Below are positions 22,160-34,676 of a stretch of DNA of 64,000 nt, piece by piece. Below the pieces are notes generated by a model that worked only from the letters and a program-made list of their open reading frames with translations, had not been told where the DNA came from and made no database searches. The stretch's first letter is position 1; every line of letters starts with the position of its first letter. The stretch lies in contig OY282560.1 in assembly GCA_958295665.1 (NCBI GenBank), forward strand, positions 261,153,368-261,217,367. Reading direction: 5' to 3'. The translations under genes were made by a program, and so were the position numbers. Source of the stretch: Tipula vernalis (lineage: Eukaryota > Arthropoda > Insecta > Diptera > Tipulidae).

Positions 22160-24780
22160 CATATAATCATCAAATGAGTATCAAAGTAAACACAGACACC
22201 ACCTGACCTATAAAAATCATTACAAGCACTAAATAACGTGTAAAAAATAAAAAAAATAGAAAAATAAATTTAAAAAAAGTTAATAAGGTATATAAAGTTA
22301 ATAAATTATTTAAAAGCAGCTTTTTTACTCAAATAACTTTAATTTTTGAAACCTTTTTACCACCTTTTTTCAATTTTACAGATCATATTTTAGGTGCCTA
22401 AAAATGCATTTTTTAGAACCTAAAACTCACAGCCCACATATACATAACGTTCTTCGTACCAATTAGCAATAAAATCTTGACTTGATTTTTGGGTTTACAC
22501 CCGTTAATTTATTTGTTAATAAATGCATGAATTTTCTCTAATAAACCAAACACTTTTCTTTAAAGTTGTCTCGTGAACAACTTTTGTAAATATCTTGCAT
22601 AAATAAATCTAGATATTTGAATAAATTGTTTAATTGTACGCAAAATTTTATCATACAGCTTCACAAAACACACATTGAAATTATCATTTCAATATCGATT
22701 CAAGCCAAATCGTTAGTTCGCTTAGTTACGGTTGGAAAGTTAATTAAAAAACGTTGCACTTGCACAGTTATTAATAAAGTAGTAGTGAATATTTAAATTT
22801 GAAAGGTTTAAAAAGTAAATTTTAAAATTAAAATTCTAAGAAACTAACGTAATTTGAACCTGATTAAAATTTAAATGTGCTAGTATATTTTACAAGCATA
22901 AATGTAGTATATCTGAAAATGTAGGCAACGATCAAATAATTACTGTTTGGCCAATGCTTACAATAATCGATGGATGGAAACTAAACACAATAAACAAAAA
23001 TTTCAGAAATTCAAACATATCTTACGTTAAACGATATCTAATATTAAATTACAATCGATTACATGCAGTACAAGAAATTTTTTGAGGTTAAACGATTTGG
23101 TCTTAGAATATGATTACATTACAAATCTCCTTTTATATTTTCTAGGTTCAAAATTATATGTTCCAGAGACTTTTTTTAATGCACAGTCTATATTACGGTT
23201 CTTATGGAAACAAAGATAGGTAGGCATAATTTATAACGCGTTTTAATTTATGTTAACTTACAATAAATTTTAAAATTTTTGCTTTTTGCCTGCATAAATA
23301 AACATATATATACATGACCTAATACCCAGTATGTTCTTTTGATCCCTAAATAATTATGGAAAACCAAAAATCGTACTATTCTTTTGCAGTTTGTTATATT
23401 ACCTTTGGGTAATCAATTTGTATGAAACTAATATTTTTGCGCTTAAGTTTCTCGTCGGTTGTAAATGAATAAAAGAAACACAAATGTAACATAGACGGAA
23501 AGTTAAAACCTATTGTATTGAACTTTATATTTATGCTTGTACATTAGTTGCATCTTATTAGATTAAGCTTTTTATTGATCAAAAATATACAAGCTATTGT
23601 AAATTCTGTGGGGTATGATACCTACATTTATATAAATTGAGTGAAACTCAGGATTAACGTAATCTAACAATTTGTAGCTCTCAGATAAACTTAAACATGC
23701 ATAAAACGTTTTTTGCACTGTTAAAAAATATAAATATACTGTAGATAACAAAAAAAAAAAAAAAAAAAAAAAACTTTTGCAGTAACTACTTACGTACATA
23801 ATATAAAAAACTATTCACGGAAATATCGTTAACAATTTATATATCATTACAGAGAACCAATCCTTTGGTCCTTTGGAAGAAAATATTTTACTTTACAATT
23901 AGCTTGGAGCTGTGTAAGTACAAACAATATCGTCAAAAATTGCTAAAACAAATTAATTAGATTAAAAAGAACATAATTTCCATTATTTCTGTTTTCATTA
24001 TTTAATTAAGAAATAAGGAATTCAGGAATAAGAAATAAATAATCTTAATTTTAAATACTATATTAGGCTAATCACTGGAGTCACGAGATAGCTAAAATAT
24101 TTCTGTGCTGTCAAAAATTATAAGAATATCCTGGGTAGCGATTCCAACTGCATTTTGAATGATTTTCTTATGCATGTTTTACAGTCTTAATTTAGGCATA
24201 AATGTATTTGAAACATTGTTAATTGCGTTCGTAAAATGATGTAAGTAACTGCAGCAGGTAAATTTCCGAATTTACGACTGAAATTTCGGTTAGAACAGAA
24301 TTAGTGCTAAGCAGTGCTCATTTTAGCCCAAGAGCCGAGAAAATGGAAAACCAATGTTTATATTTCGCCTGAAGCACCGCGAAATTTTCAAAATAAAACT
24401 TGATTTTCGGCGGAAACTAAACCATTAAAATTAATTGACTTAATATTGTCTATTACTAAACATTGTAAACCAATTGGTACTTTCCATAAACATCTAAATA
24501 CAGCAATTTTCATTCATAAAACGATGTAAAATCAAAATCAATCAATACCCTTAAATCACACTACATCGAATCAACCAAGATACATTATTCGTTCAATTAT
24601 TTCCGAATTGAACAACATAAATAATTGATTTGAACTATTTCCGACGTGAAGCTTTCCAGAAAGAAAAAAAACATTGTGTTTGATTAAATATAATATATGT
24701 ATATGTTCCGTTGCGAGCGATCCTCAGTCATTTAAAAAACTTTGCGGTTGAATTTATGCTAATCCAGGGGTGGAATGTTG
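22160..24780. other. Non-coding stretch with a long poly-A run
   Basis: No coding motif. A run of about 24 A residues lies at 23.75-23.77 kb. Otherwise ordinary AT-rich sequence. Confidence 0.5.
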
Positions 24781-24789
24781 TAACATCAC

Positions 24790-24910
24790 TTTCGAATCAT
24801 GTTCGATAAAGTTTATGTCTCTTATTTCAAGAATAAAATTGTACTCTATTTCACTTTTTGATTATGCTTTTTCTATTGCGATCTCTTTTTGTTGCGTACT
24901 TTTCCTTTCC
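24790..24910 (+). repeat. Partial copy of the 25-kb MITE arm
   Basis: Contains AAGAATAAAATTGTAC followed by TATTTCACTT and, further on, CTATTGCGATCTC. These blocks also occur, in the same order, in the 25048-25473 element, so this is a diverged partial copy lying 140 bp upstream. Confidence 0.6.
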
Positions 24911-25047
24911 TTCCTTTCCCGTCGTGTCCGTCCTTACGTCCATCTAGTCACACATTTCTGTTTTGCTTCTCATTCCTACAAATATTGGTATAGTTTTGGT
25001 CGAAATTTGGTGCAAAGATAGATTTTAGTGATGTGCAGTAGTGATGG

Positions 25048-25473
25048 GCTAAATCGATCAGTTTTGTTGAAAAACATATGAGAAAATAAACAAACAGGTG
25101 TGATATGGGGACCATCACTATTTTCGATGTTAGATCGAACATTGTATCTCTTTTTCCAAGAATAAAATTGTACACTATTTCGCTTATTTAATTACGTTTT
25201 ATGTATTAAGCGCTCGACTTGTTCGATCCATCGTGATATTTCTTCTCCAATTTATCATCAATTTTTTTCTTTCGATACTTTACCGATTACGATGGAATTG
25301 GATAGTATATAAATTCATACTAATAGACGGAGATCGCAATAGGTCACACTTAATTGAGAAAACTAAATGATGTACAATTTTATTCTTAAAAAAAAGAGAT
25401 ACAATGTTCGATCTAACATCGAAGATAGTGATGGTAGAACATGTCACCCCAGAACAAAAAAGATCGATTTAGC
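25048..25473. mobile_element. 426-bp fold-back MITE
   Basis: The ends are inverted copies: GCTAAATCGATC at 25048-25059 and GATCGATTTAGC at 25462-25473. Similarity continues for about 130 bp inward, with one highly conserved core (CGATGTTAGATCGAACATTG) followed by TATCTC and AAGAATAAAATTGTAC. No ORF. Arms this long relative to total length indicate a MITE or fold-back element. Confidence 0.75.
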
Positions 25474-25479
25474 ATGCTA

Positions 25480-27497
25480 ATCATATGAAATTTGTGCTAA
25501 CTTTGAGGTCCAAGCGGGTCTAGAATAGAAAAGGTTGCAGTGACAGAGAAAGCTGCCAAACAGATTTTCTCAAAAACGGAACCGACGATTTTGTTTTATG
25601 TTGAAATCTGACAAACCAACATTTAGCCGTTTACAAAAATTCAAGTCAATTGAAGCATTGCGTGAGACTCATTTTAACAAAAAAAAAATTGTTCAACTTT
25701 TTTCCGAGGTAATAACAAATTTGTCGAAAAAATATTTTTCTACGGTTATTACACGTTCTAAATTCCAATAATTGTATCATAGATATGTTTAAGGCAAAAT
25801 GAATAGGTTACCGTGTAATAAGGAATTTAAATTTCTAATTTACTTTTCTGGTGGCAAATAACATCGCCAATATTTAAAAAAATGTCCATATACATATCTT
25901 GTAAGCTTTTAAACACACATTTTTTCTGTGACTTTCTATTGGCGTCTTACGACATTTTATTGATTGAAGTTCCATTTCGATTACATATTGATGATCCATT
26001 ATTTTTGAATTTAAAGCAACATCGTCTTTAAAGTTTTTTGTATTGTATATGTTTGTATTTCTTGAATGGTACAGAGATGCTCTGTCCAATTAATTCCCAC
26101 GTTGCTCACATAAAATTTTGATCTTAACATACTGCACCAATCTTTAGAAACGAAATTTTGAACATTGTGGATGCTCTCTGAACGGAGTAATTCAAATTCT
26201 AAAGGATTTTCAACAGAATACTACGCATTACAAAATATTATAGAAATGTTTTTTAATACAAATTAATTAAGTCCAATAACCAAAATATACTTTTAATTTC
26301 CACCCATTAAAATTTTCTGCTTCTTGGCTTCCGTTTGAAACTGGTTTGAGGAGCTTCTCTGAACAGGCACCCAGTAATAATCTGCAAGCATATTAACACA
26401 GCATCACTGACTGCACTAAGGTTCTAGTGAATGCATAAAGTGGATTTTCAGTGACATGTTGCGGCATGGATAAATCCTTAAGATGGAATTTGATTATATT
26501 TTTATATTCTAATGTTTGATTTATTTATTTAAAGAACTAAATCAACAATTTCTTCGCTTTAGTGGTTAATTAATTAAAATTAAAATGTTCTTGCAACTTC
26601 TACCCTCTATCTTTACTTAACCACAGACAGACATCCATATCTTGAACTTCTATTACTCGAATATTTCGTTAAATGGAATTTGTATTTTGGCAGAAGGATT
26701 AAAAATGTATTACCATTTCTAATTTCTATAATCCGAAGCTTCTCTAAATCCCACAAATAAATCGAATGAAAAATATCGAATAAAATATAGCGATTTTTTT
26801 ATCTATATAGTATATCGAAATATTCGATATATCGTTGCCATTCCTAGTCACAATTCACATCACAAAAATTATCTAAGTTGTTTGTGGTACTTTCGAGGCA
26901 TTTTAAAGCCCACTTTTTGACAGAGAAATAATGGTTTGAGGCGTAGTCTTCTTAAATTGCGTAAAAACCTAGATTTATTCAAAAATGAGAACCAGATCAA
27001 CAAGTTACGATATTTATTAACGAACGGTATTTAAAAAACTGTTTTTTGTTTAATTTCCAAAGTTTCCATATTTGGAAGCAGCTGAAAAATACATTAAAAT
27101 AATGTATCACCCTTTCGGAACCAAAAAAAGTTGATATTTTTTAATTCAATATAAATCATCTATTGTATGTATTTTTAAGTATAATTCATGAACAAAATTT
27201 ATTTATTATTTTATTAAAAATAATTCCATTTCATAAGATAAAATAATTCATAGTATTCGACGATGGGAACCCCCTGCAACCCCTCTTGACAATTCCTGCT
27301 CATGAAACGGCCTCTATATTATATTACAATCAAGATGCATATCATTTTCATGGTTGTTTGGGTCGCAGATTACGAATCTGAAGTCAGAGTTGCAAAATTA
27401 AATAATTAAAACGAATCACGCTCAAAGCGCAATAATAACCGTATTTCCTGGACAAAGTTACAACAGTAATTGCACAAAAAATGTCTTTATTATAATC
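25480..27497. other. Non-coding stretch
   Basis: No coding motifs or clear repeat ends were seen. Short ORFs here lack recognisable motifs. Confidence 0.5.
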
Positions 27498-27503
27498 GTA
27501 GTA

Positions 27504-28677
27504 TAGTACAGGAAAACTTTATTTTGAATTTGTTTAGACCTTAAACTTTGGTTATGTTTAGGAGTTTTACGGATCCGCGGGAACGTGTAGGAGGTGGAAA
27601 GGGGTATTTAAAAAAAAAATGATTTTTCTCTATTTTCTCGGGAAATATGGCATTTACAAAAAGATTATTCAATTAAAAGTTGTTCTGACAATGTCTTTAA
27701 TTTGGTGTTTTTAAATTAATTTTATAGCAATAATTAACTATAGATGAAAATACCAATAGAAATACTACACTGAAAGTTGCTGATGGGGCCTTTTGCTCTA
27801 TAAAGTGAAATGGACGATGTAAAAATGGAAAATTTTTATTGATGTTTGCAAAATTTATCTAAATTATGTTAAAAAATGGTAGAAATCGCATTAAAAGATA
27901 TGAACAGTAATATCGATATCAAAATACTGGGCCATGTCACTATATCAGACGACACTCCAGTGAGCATAAGACAAGAAAAATGTTTGTCATATACTGAGAA
28001 CAAAACCAACTTATGCAAATATTAATGAAAACATTTACTGATAATAAGCAACAAGACTTCACAACAATAGTCGGACAGATGTTGATCTGTTTGTTCTTCT
28101 AATAGCACTAGCTTCTAAAAATAAAGACATAATGTTTTACAAATCAAAAATTGGTATAACAAAATCAAAACTGAATTCGTCAATAGATTTGCAAGGACAG
28201 TACAATAATATAACAAAGTGCTCACTTTATTCTCACGCAATAAGCGGCTGAGATACAACAAGCACTAAGTACAAATGCTATAACTGCGTTTTACAATGAA
28301 AATTCTTCTTTAAATGAAGTAAAGGAGGCAGGAGAGAGAATTTTTTTGTGTGGATGTAAATAAAAAATAACACTGGACGACACAGATTTCGCATGTTTCA
28401 TCAATAAAAAAAAAAAATTTGGAATCATTGCCTCTTAACTGTTACTATTTTTTTGCTGCAAATGAGACATACATATTTCCCAAAAAAATAGAGAAAAATC
28501 GATTTTTTTATTAAAAAAAATCTTTCTTTTCGTTCCATACAGGTTTCCGCGGATCCGTAAAACTCCCAAACAATTTTTCTTCGCGAACTTTGGCCTATTT
28601 TGAAGCTATAACCAGAGTTTAAGTCTGCACAATTTTTTTCGAGTTACGGTAATTTTTTTCAATCTTTTCCTGTACTA
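27504..28677 (+). mobile_element. 1.2-kb DNA transposon relic with ~170-bp TIRs
   Basis: The ends TAGTACAGGAAAA (27504 on) and its inverse (ending 28677) are followed inward by matching blocks, including GGAGTTTTACGGATCCGCGG and ATTTTTCTCTATTTT. The 6 bases GTAGTA flank both sides (27498-27503 and 28678-28683) and could be the target duplication, although they are low-complexity. The interior holds a decayed coding region. Confidence 0.75.
28060..28330 (+). pseudogene. Decayed transposon protein, SGCDTTSA-type
   Basis: From 28078 one frame reads DVDLFVLLIALAS, KDIMFYKSKIG, then HAISG, stop at 28249, DTTST. The D.D...L..AL..., IYFL/MFYK...K and HA.SGCDTTSA motifs together mark a family of transposon-encoded proteins common in arthropods whose formal name I do not know. 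The cysteine of SGCDTTS is replaced by a TGA stop. Only about 90 residues can be followed; the rest is lost. It lies inside the TIRs of the 27.5-28.7 kb element. Confidence 0.6.
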
Positions 28678-28959
28678 GTAGTAGATATCAAAGAAAAGGG
28701 GAAAAGTAAATCAAAACTAAATTTATTTACAATTTTCCCAACAAAATACCACTTTGTTAATCATGTCAAAAGTTATATTAGTGTGAAAACGAGTAAAATT
28801 TCTGAAAAAATCGCTATATTTTGCAATTTTTGCTAAGAAAAAGGCAAAAACGCGGTCCAAGCCCAGAAAAAATTTGTAGTGTTTACAGTAAAGATGCTTT
28901 ATCGAATGTTATAATATGTAGATGGTTTGCTCGCTTTCACTGAAAAAAATTCTATGAAA

Positions 28960-29505
28960 TCGAATAACATATAAGCAGCGAATCGCTACTGAAACACAAT
29001 GAAATCGACCCTTTTTTTGAAGCAAACCGTGTCTGGCGATGAAACATGGTCAGAGAAAGGTGAACCACCAGCAAAGACTTCAAAGCCAGTTATGCTGTGT
29101 GCATGGTGTGATTAGAAGGGAATCATACATTATGAGGTTCTAGAACCTGGTCCAACGTTTGATTCTAATCTCTACTGTCAGCAATTAACCAGATTGCAGC
29201 AAGAAATTAAAAAAAACTGGCAGAATTGATCAATAGAAAGATTGTTGTCTTCCATCAAGACAACGCCAGGCCACACGCCTTTGATGACCCTTGTACTCTC
29301 TGAATACCATTTGTTTTGATCTCTGGAAAACTCGCTTGATGGTATAAAGTTGGCTTCAAAAAGGACTGTGAAAATCACTTGGCCAAGTTTTTCGCCGATA
29401 AACCATACAAGTTCCACACCGAATGAATTATGAAACCTCCCGAAAACTGGCAAGAGTTAATAATGGCGAATATGTTCCCGAATAAAACTCATTTTAAATA
29501 AAAAA
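28960..29505 (+). pseudogene. mariner transposase fragment (copy 1)
   Basis: Frames in order read VSGDETWSE (first catalytic aspartate region), PVMLCAWCD with a TAG where tryptophan is expected, KGIIHYEVLEPGPT, NLYCQQLTRLQQEI, then in another frame VVFHQDNARPH (second aspartate) and finally DCENHLAKFFADKPYKF and ending PPENWQELI. The order and spacing fit a mariner (DD34D) transposase. The part between HQDNARPH and YHLF is shortened, so the third aspartate (SPD..P.D motif) is missing. The N-terminal DNA-binding half is not recognisable. A related copy lies at 53.6-55.0 kb. Confidence 0.8.
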
Positions 29506-29830
29506 AAAAAAATCTAACCAAAGAAAGACAAAAAATCTCTCTATAATTTTTCCTAACCTGTTTTTCAAAAACTACAATAAAATCCGAAGAAGAAGCTTAA
29601 AGCAGTCAAATTTTATTTAGAAGATAATACTTTCAGAAGTTGATTCCATTTTCACCGATAAGAATTGGTTATGCTTCCGATTTTCTGTATTACAAGCGCG
29701 TTATTTACCAATTGCGAAATATTGTTGATATCACTCGAACAAAGGTAGAAAAACCCATCTAGAAACTTTTGTTTTGAATTTTTGGCCAGCTTTTTGGATT
29801 GGGCCACACTGTGGAACGGATTACCTAAAT
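29506..29830 (+). repeat. Flank shared with the 55-kb locus
   Basis: Downstream of the mariner, sequence through about 29827 (with AACAAGCGCG-type, TCGAACAAAGGTA and a further block CAGCTTTTT.GATT) also follows the mariner copy at 55.0-55.5 kb. The shared DNA therefore exceeds the transposase. Confidence 0.65.
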
Positions 29831-29846
29831 GATTTTTAGATGAAAT

Positions 29847-30470
29847 GGCCAATTAGGATGGAATTTGGCTATTTCTTAAGCGATTATTAGCTATAATGAA
29901 ATTCGAAATGTGGGATAAATATGAGATTCTTAAACGATTTCTAGATGAAGGTCTTGAATTTCAAGTAAAATTACATTATAATCGGTTAAGAAATGGCCAT
30001 ATTCCATCCTATTGTATTTTGCCAGAACTCCTTCTAAAACAATTTCCAGAACATCAAACAAGACTCATTTTAATCAAAAGTCGAATTTAATCACAATTGG
30101 TTAAGAAATGGTGAAATTCCATCCTAATTAGCAAGAACTCCTGGAGAACTCTATAAAAAATGTTTACAAAAAATATCGAATTTCATCAGAGGCGGTTAAG
30201 AAATAGCCTGGTTCTTTCCTAATTGGACATATTGAAGTACTTAATCTAGAAATGATTTAATAAATTCATTTTCATCGAGCATAAGAAACATCCAAATTCG
30301 ATCTATAATCGCCATATTTCAATTTTTGTTTAGAATCCCATTTCCGTCAATTTTATCGTATTGTTAAGAGATAGCCAAATTCCATCCTATTTGGTCATAT
30401 TTCGAAACTACAATTAAAAATCATTTTGTAATCCCTAAAGAAATAACAGAGTTCTTTACTAATTGGCCAT
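29847..30470. repeat. Array of ~35-bp motif copies
   Basis: Six copies of a motif near GGTTAAGAAATGGCC followed by ATTCCATCCTAATTGG occur at about 29847 (inverted), 29983, 30099, 30193, 30361 and 30435. Spacing is 74-168 bp. Divergence rises along the array. Between copies the sequence is AT-rich and also partly alike (AGAACTCCT). It may be an old satellite or the interior of a MITE cluster. Confidence 0.65.
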
Positions 30471-30771
30471 ATTCCAGAATTGTATATAAAAATCGTTTTG
30501 GTATTCCGTTTCCATCGGACATGTTGAATACTGTATTATGAATTGGATATTTTTAGTAGAAATATATTTTATATTAGAACTATTATTAATAAAATAATAA
30601 ATAAATTTTATTTATCAATTAGATGCTTAACACAATGGTTGAATCTAAATTAAAATAAAAAATGTTTAATTTGAATTCAAAATTATTTTCAAGTCAAATT
30701 CGCCAAATTTAGGACCAAATCTAATAATTTTCTAGCCCAATTAAACATATTTCATAATGAAATCAACTTTT

Positions 30772-30926
30772 TGTTGGGTTAATATTGAATGTAAAATACT
30801 TGTCATAACAAATAATAGATGTCACTATATTGAATAAAGAATTTATCGTTTAGTTCGTAAGCCTAACGCAAGGAAGACGAAGCGCGTAGGTAGTAATAAA
30901 AAAATAATAATAAAAAGAAAGACAAG
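30772..30926 (+). repeat. 5' LTR of the Ty3/gypsy element (homologous part)
   Basis: Begins TGTTGGGTTAATATT and contains AGTTCGTAAGCCTAACGCAA, which recurs at 38199 on. Similarity to the 3' copy ends near AGAAAGAC; beyond this the two copies differ, so the real LTR end is unclear. Confidence 0.75.
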
Positions 30927-31219
30927 GTGTCATGGCGAAAGAATAACGAGAGGGAGAGAGTAGTTTTATTTTTTTGAAAAGTGTAATTCTATAGAATCCT
31001 ACCATAAGTGGGATGTTATATCATACAGAAGTGGGACAATTTAAAATATTAACGAACAGTCATAAAATATCAATTTTTATTGAAATTCATCTAAAACCGA
31101 AAATTAAAATAATTTGTGTGAAAAACACGTGAATTCAACGAACGAAGCGAGATATTAGGGTCAGTGTTCTGTTTCCACCAACGATTTAAATAAATAATTA
31201 TTACTTGACGATGTTTACG

Positions 31220-31507
31220 TTATAATATTCATTGAAGATAGATGAATTAAGTGTATACGAATTGCATACATTATTGAAACGAAAAAACCTTTGAACGAGC
31301 GGAAATAAGAAGGTGTTACTGAAACGGTTGGCACTGTTGGTTATGGATCTAAAAGTGAGTTGAGCGAAAATTCACCTAATACAAGTACAGTACAATATTT
31401 TACCAACGTCGATGTGAATTTGGAATGAGAACGAGAATTAATTAATCGAGAAAGAAATTTAATTATGAAAGAACGAAAATTACTCGAGTTAGAACTAAAG
31501 CGGTAAC
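31220..31507 (+). pseudogene. Ty3/gypsy gag N-terminus with SAP-like motif
   Basis: From 31232 the frame reads LKIDELSVYELHTLLKRKNL, a TGA at 31292, then TSGNKKVLLKRL. This is the pattern of a SAP domain (leucine-rich helix, GL.TSG.K..L..RL). It is followed after a frame change by a charged segment (ERNLIMKERKLLELELKR) likely to form a coiled coil. SAP domains are known in gag of some insect Ty3/gypsy elements and bind DNA or chromatin. The frame is cut at about 31507 by the LINE. In real SAP domains the TGA position is usually a glycine-leucine turn region, so one substitution inactivated it. Confidence 0.6.
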
Positions 31508-33758
31508 TGCTAGTTTTTATGCCTTTTCAAATTCATTGTGCATTTAACCAGAATTGCACCAGACTATCTAATTCCATCGGAACAGACATCGACCATATTT
31601 TGTCTAATAATTTTGATTATAAATATATTACATCGCTAAAGGACGTTTCCTTTTCTGATCACCGTCAAATTTCAATCTTTATTGATTGTAAAAGACATCT
31701 CAACTTATCATGCACTCTAAAAGTAAAATTAATTATCAACTTATGGAAAAATCCAACGACTTTAGATTTTTGAATAAAGTGTCTAATTTTGATGATTTTG
31801 TTAAAAATCTTTCAGCGGCTATTAAAAAGCACACCGTTGTAGTTACGAGTAAATCAAACTTTAAAAAACCCTAGATTAACAATGAAATCTTAAGCATTAT
31901 GAAGAACCGTGATAATTTCGCCAAATTAAAACGTAACTATCCACATAATCTTTACTATATTCAACAATTTAAATTGTTACGTAATAAAATCATTACTCTT
32001 ATTAATAAGGCCAAACGAGATTATTATTCACATGAGATTTCTAGTGCCATTAATTCTAGGAAACTTTGATCAGTTCTTAATGAAGCTGTATTTAACAAAA
32101 TTCCGAAGGAAAATGTTTGCACTGAACTTGTATTAAATGATAGCTCTATCACCAATTGTGAACAAATTTGTAATGAATTAAATAAATGGTTTATTGGTTG
32201 TTCGTTACCAAGTACCTATTCATTTAACTCGCGTTACCATCGGAAATAACTGCAATTATAGTATTTCTGTTCCCTTCAAAATGCATCATACTAATTTTAT
32301 AGAGGTAGCGAAAATTATTAATACATAGTCTCAAGAATAATTCATCTAATGGTCCTGATTCTATATCTGCAAAATTATTGAAAAGATATTCAACTAACTT
32401 TTTTCCTATGCTGGTTAAATTATTAAATAGTGCATTTGATTTAGGTGTATTTCCGTCATCATTAGCCCAGGCTAAATTATCCCCTTATAGACCAATTTCC
32501 ATTTTATCTAACGTCAGCAAATTAATTGAACATATAGTTTTGGAACATCTCAGTAGTTTTCTACTATGGCAGTACTACTATGGCATGACATCACCTTGTA
32601 ATTAATCTGCAGGAAAACCTTATTGAAGGAAAAATTGTTTCAGCTTTTTTTATTGATATCAGAAAAGTATTTGATAGTATTAACCACGAATTACTACTTT
32701 ACAAACTTTCGTTGGCTGGTATATCAGCTAACGATTTTAATTTTTTTAAAACATATTTAGTTAATCGTGTTCAAAATGTTAGTATTGTTAGGAAATTGAT
32801 GATTAGGTTCAAGTTAAATTTTAAGTTTAAATAGTTTAATGTTTATGTTAATTCTTGTTACAGTAAGTAATAATTATTTAATTGGGTATAAATGGTTCAT
32901 GAATAAGGAAATATAGGTTGTTATTTTAAATTTTTCTTAATTATTTTATTAGGTTAACTAATGAAATGCGGTCAGGAGTGAAATTACAAAATTAATAATA
33001 ACTTTTCTTTTAAGGCTTGTTGTAAATTTAGGGAGTCCTGAGTATCCGGCCCTGGATTCCAGAGAAAGGATCACCTAATAAAGTAGTTACTATTTACTAT
33101 TTACTATACATTGTACTAATAACTTACTTACTATCGATCGCATTCGTGTTTGTAACCGGGGCGTGTCGGTCCCAACTGATAATCCTATTCTATTCTTCGG
33201 TGTTGTTTTATGTATACGGGTGTACGGTGTGGGACTGAGAGTCCGGGATATCCTGCTATAATGCTTGGCCATATACTCATAATCAATCAATCATGAATTA
33301 TATCAACAAGATTAGTAATATGAAAACATTAATAATAATAATAATTTTTGATGTCCTAATTTAGATTTAAAGAATGCTGAGTTCTGGCATTAGATTTCAG
33401 AGGAACGAGCATATAGTCATGTAGTTAAAATGTGCTATCTAGTGCTAACCTGTTTATCATTTATCATTTATTGTACTAAGAATTTATTATCTATTAATCG
33501 CTTAGGAGACTGCAAATGGGTTGAATCTGTCCCAACTAATAATCATATCCTATCCATCGGTTTTGGTATGTGAAATTGGGTGTAAGATGTGTGCTCGGGA
33601 TTACTGAAGACCCTGTTATAATAATTACTCATTTAGGTAATAAAATTTGGGTGCGAAGTTGATGATTATATTTTACTAACTATCGATCATAAGGTGTCTG
33701 TAACCGGGTCGAGTCTGTCCCAACTAATAATCCTATCCAATCCTTCGGTTTTGTTATA

Positions 33759-34676
33759 CTACCTTGATCAACAAGTTCCCAGAATAACCACCGTGTGGCG
33801 CTCCCATCGTTCCGATTTGAGTTCTGTTTTTTTTGTTAAGTGGGTACATCTGTTGTTGATATTCCCTCTAAATCTTAGCATCATAGCTTGACATTTGCAA
33901 AAGTTACGTAGTCAAGAGTACATCTACTCTGTGTGTGTTGGCGATTTTTCCATTATTTCCTCTCGGCTGCTGAAACGCGTTCCCCGTAATGGTTTTTTAA
34001 CTCGATTGAACAGAAAGAAGTCACAGGGAGCCAAATCAGCTGAATTCGGTGGCTGTTGGATGGTATTTGTTGCATTTTTCGTTAAAAAATTACGAATAAT
34101 GATGGCATTGTGCGACGGTGCGTTATCATGGTGCAAAATCCACGGGCTTCCTGCCCACAATTCTGGTCTCTTTTGGCGAATTGTTTCACGCAAACGTCTC
34201 ATAACGCTCAAATAATACTCTTTGTTTACGGTCTGGCCTTCTGGCAAAAATTCATGATGCACTACACCGTTGTAATTCATGAAAACCGTGAGCATTGCCT
34301 TCTTTTTTGACTGAAAACGACGTGGTTTTTGTTTGGTGAACGCCATTCACTTGCCTGATGTCTGGATTGCGTGTCGTACTCATAAACCCATGTCTCGTCT
34401 CCAGTAATGATCCTTTTGATGAATGTGGGATCAGATTCAGCCTCGCAAATCATGTCTAAAATTGTAAATAATTTCTAAAATTGTAAATAATCGCCAACAC
34501 ACACAGAGATAGATGTACTCTTGACTACGTAACTTTTGCAAATGTCAAGCTATGACGCTAAGATTTAGAGGGAATATCAACAACAGGTGTACCAACTTAA
34601 CAAAAAAACAGAACTCAAATCGGAACGATGGGAGCGCCCCACGGTGGTTATTCCGGGAACTTGTTGATCAAGGTAG
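33759..34676 (-). mobile_element. mariner with ~190-bp TIRs
   Basis: Flanked by TA on both sides (33757-33758 and 34677-34678). The ends read CTACCTTGATCAACAAGTTC and its inverse, and the match continues for about 190 bp with few differences. Removing it and one TA rejoins a sequence that aligns with the first repeat unit nearby (GTTATATG.GTACGGGTG). Total length is 918 bp, shorter than the usual 1.3 kb. Confidence 0.9.
33924..34440 (-). pseudogene. mariner DD34D transposase, N-terminus deleted
   Basis: On the minus strand the reading starts near 34440 with MICEAESDPTFIKR and ITGDETWVYEYDTQS (first aspartate), then shifts frame near 34320 into a 140-residue ORF: VMNYNGVVHHEFL-like, EGQTVNKEYYLSVMRRLRE, WILHHDNAPSH (second aspartate) and DLAPCDFFLF (third). 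I count 34 residues between the second and third aspartates, the DD34D spacing of mariner. About 170 N-terminal residues, including the helix-turn-helix DNA-binding region, are absent. The C-terminal end overlaps the left TIR. A direct repeat (TCTAAAATTGTAAATAAT twice near 34454-34491) marks the likely deletion point. Confidence 0.85.

Noticed and set aside
24280..24400. A second hAT-like end (CAGTGCTCATTTTAGCCC)
   Set aside because: No inverted partner or target duplication was found nearby.
29847..30470. A CRISPR-like array
   Set aside because: Copies diverge, spacing is irregular, one copy is inverted and the DNA is animal-like; there are no cas genes.
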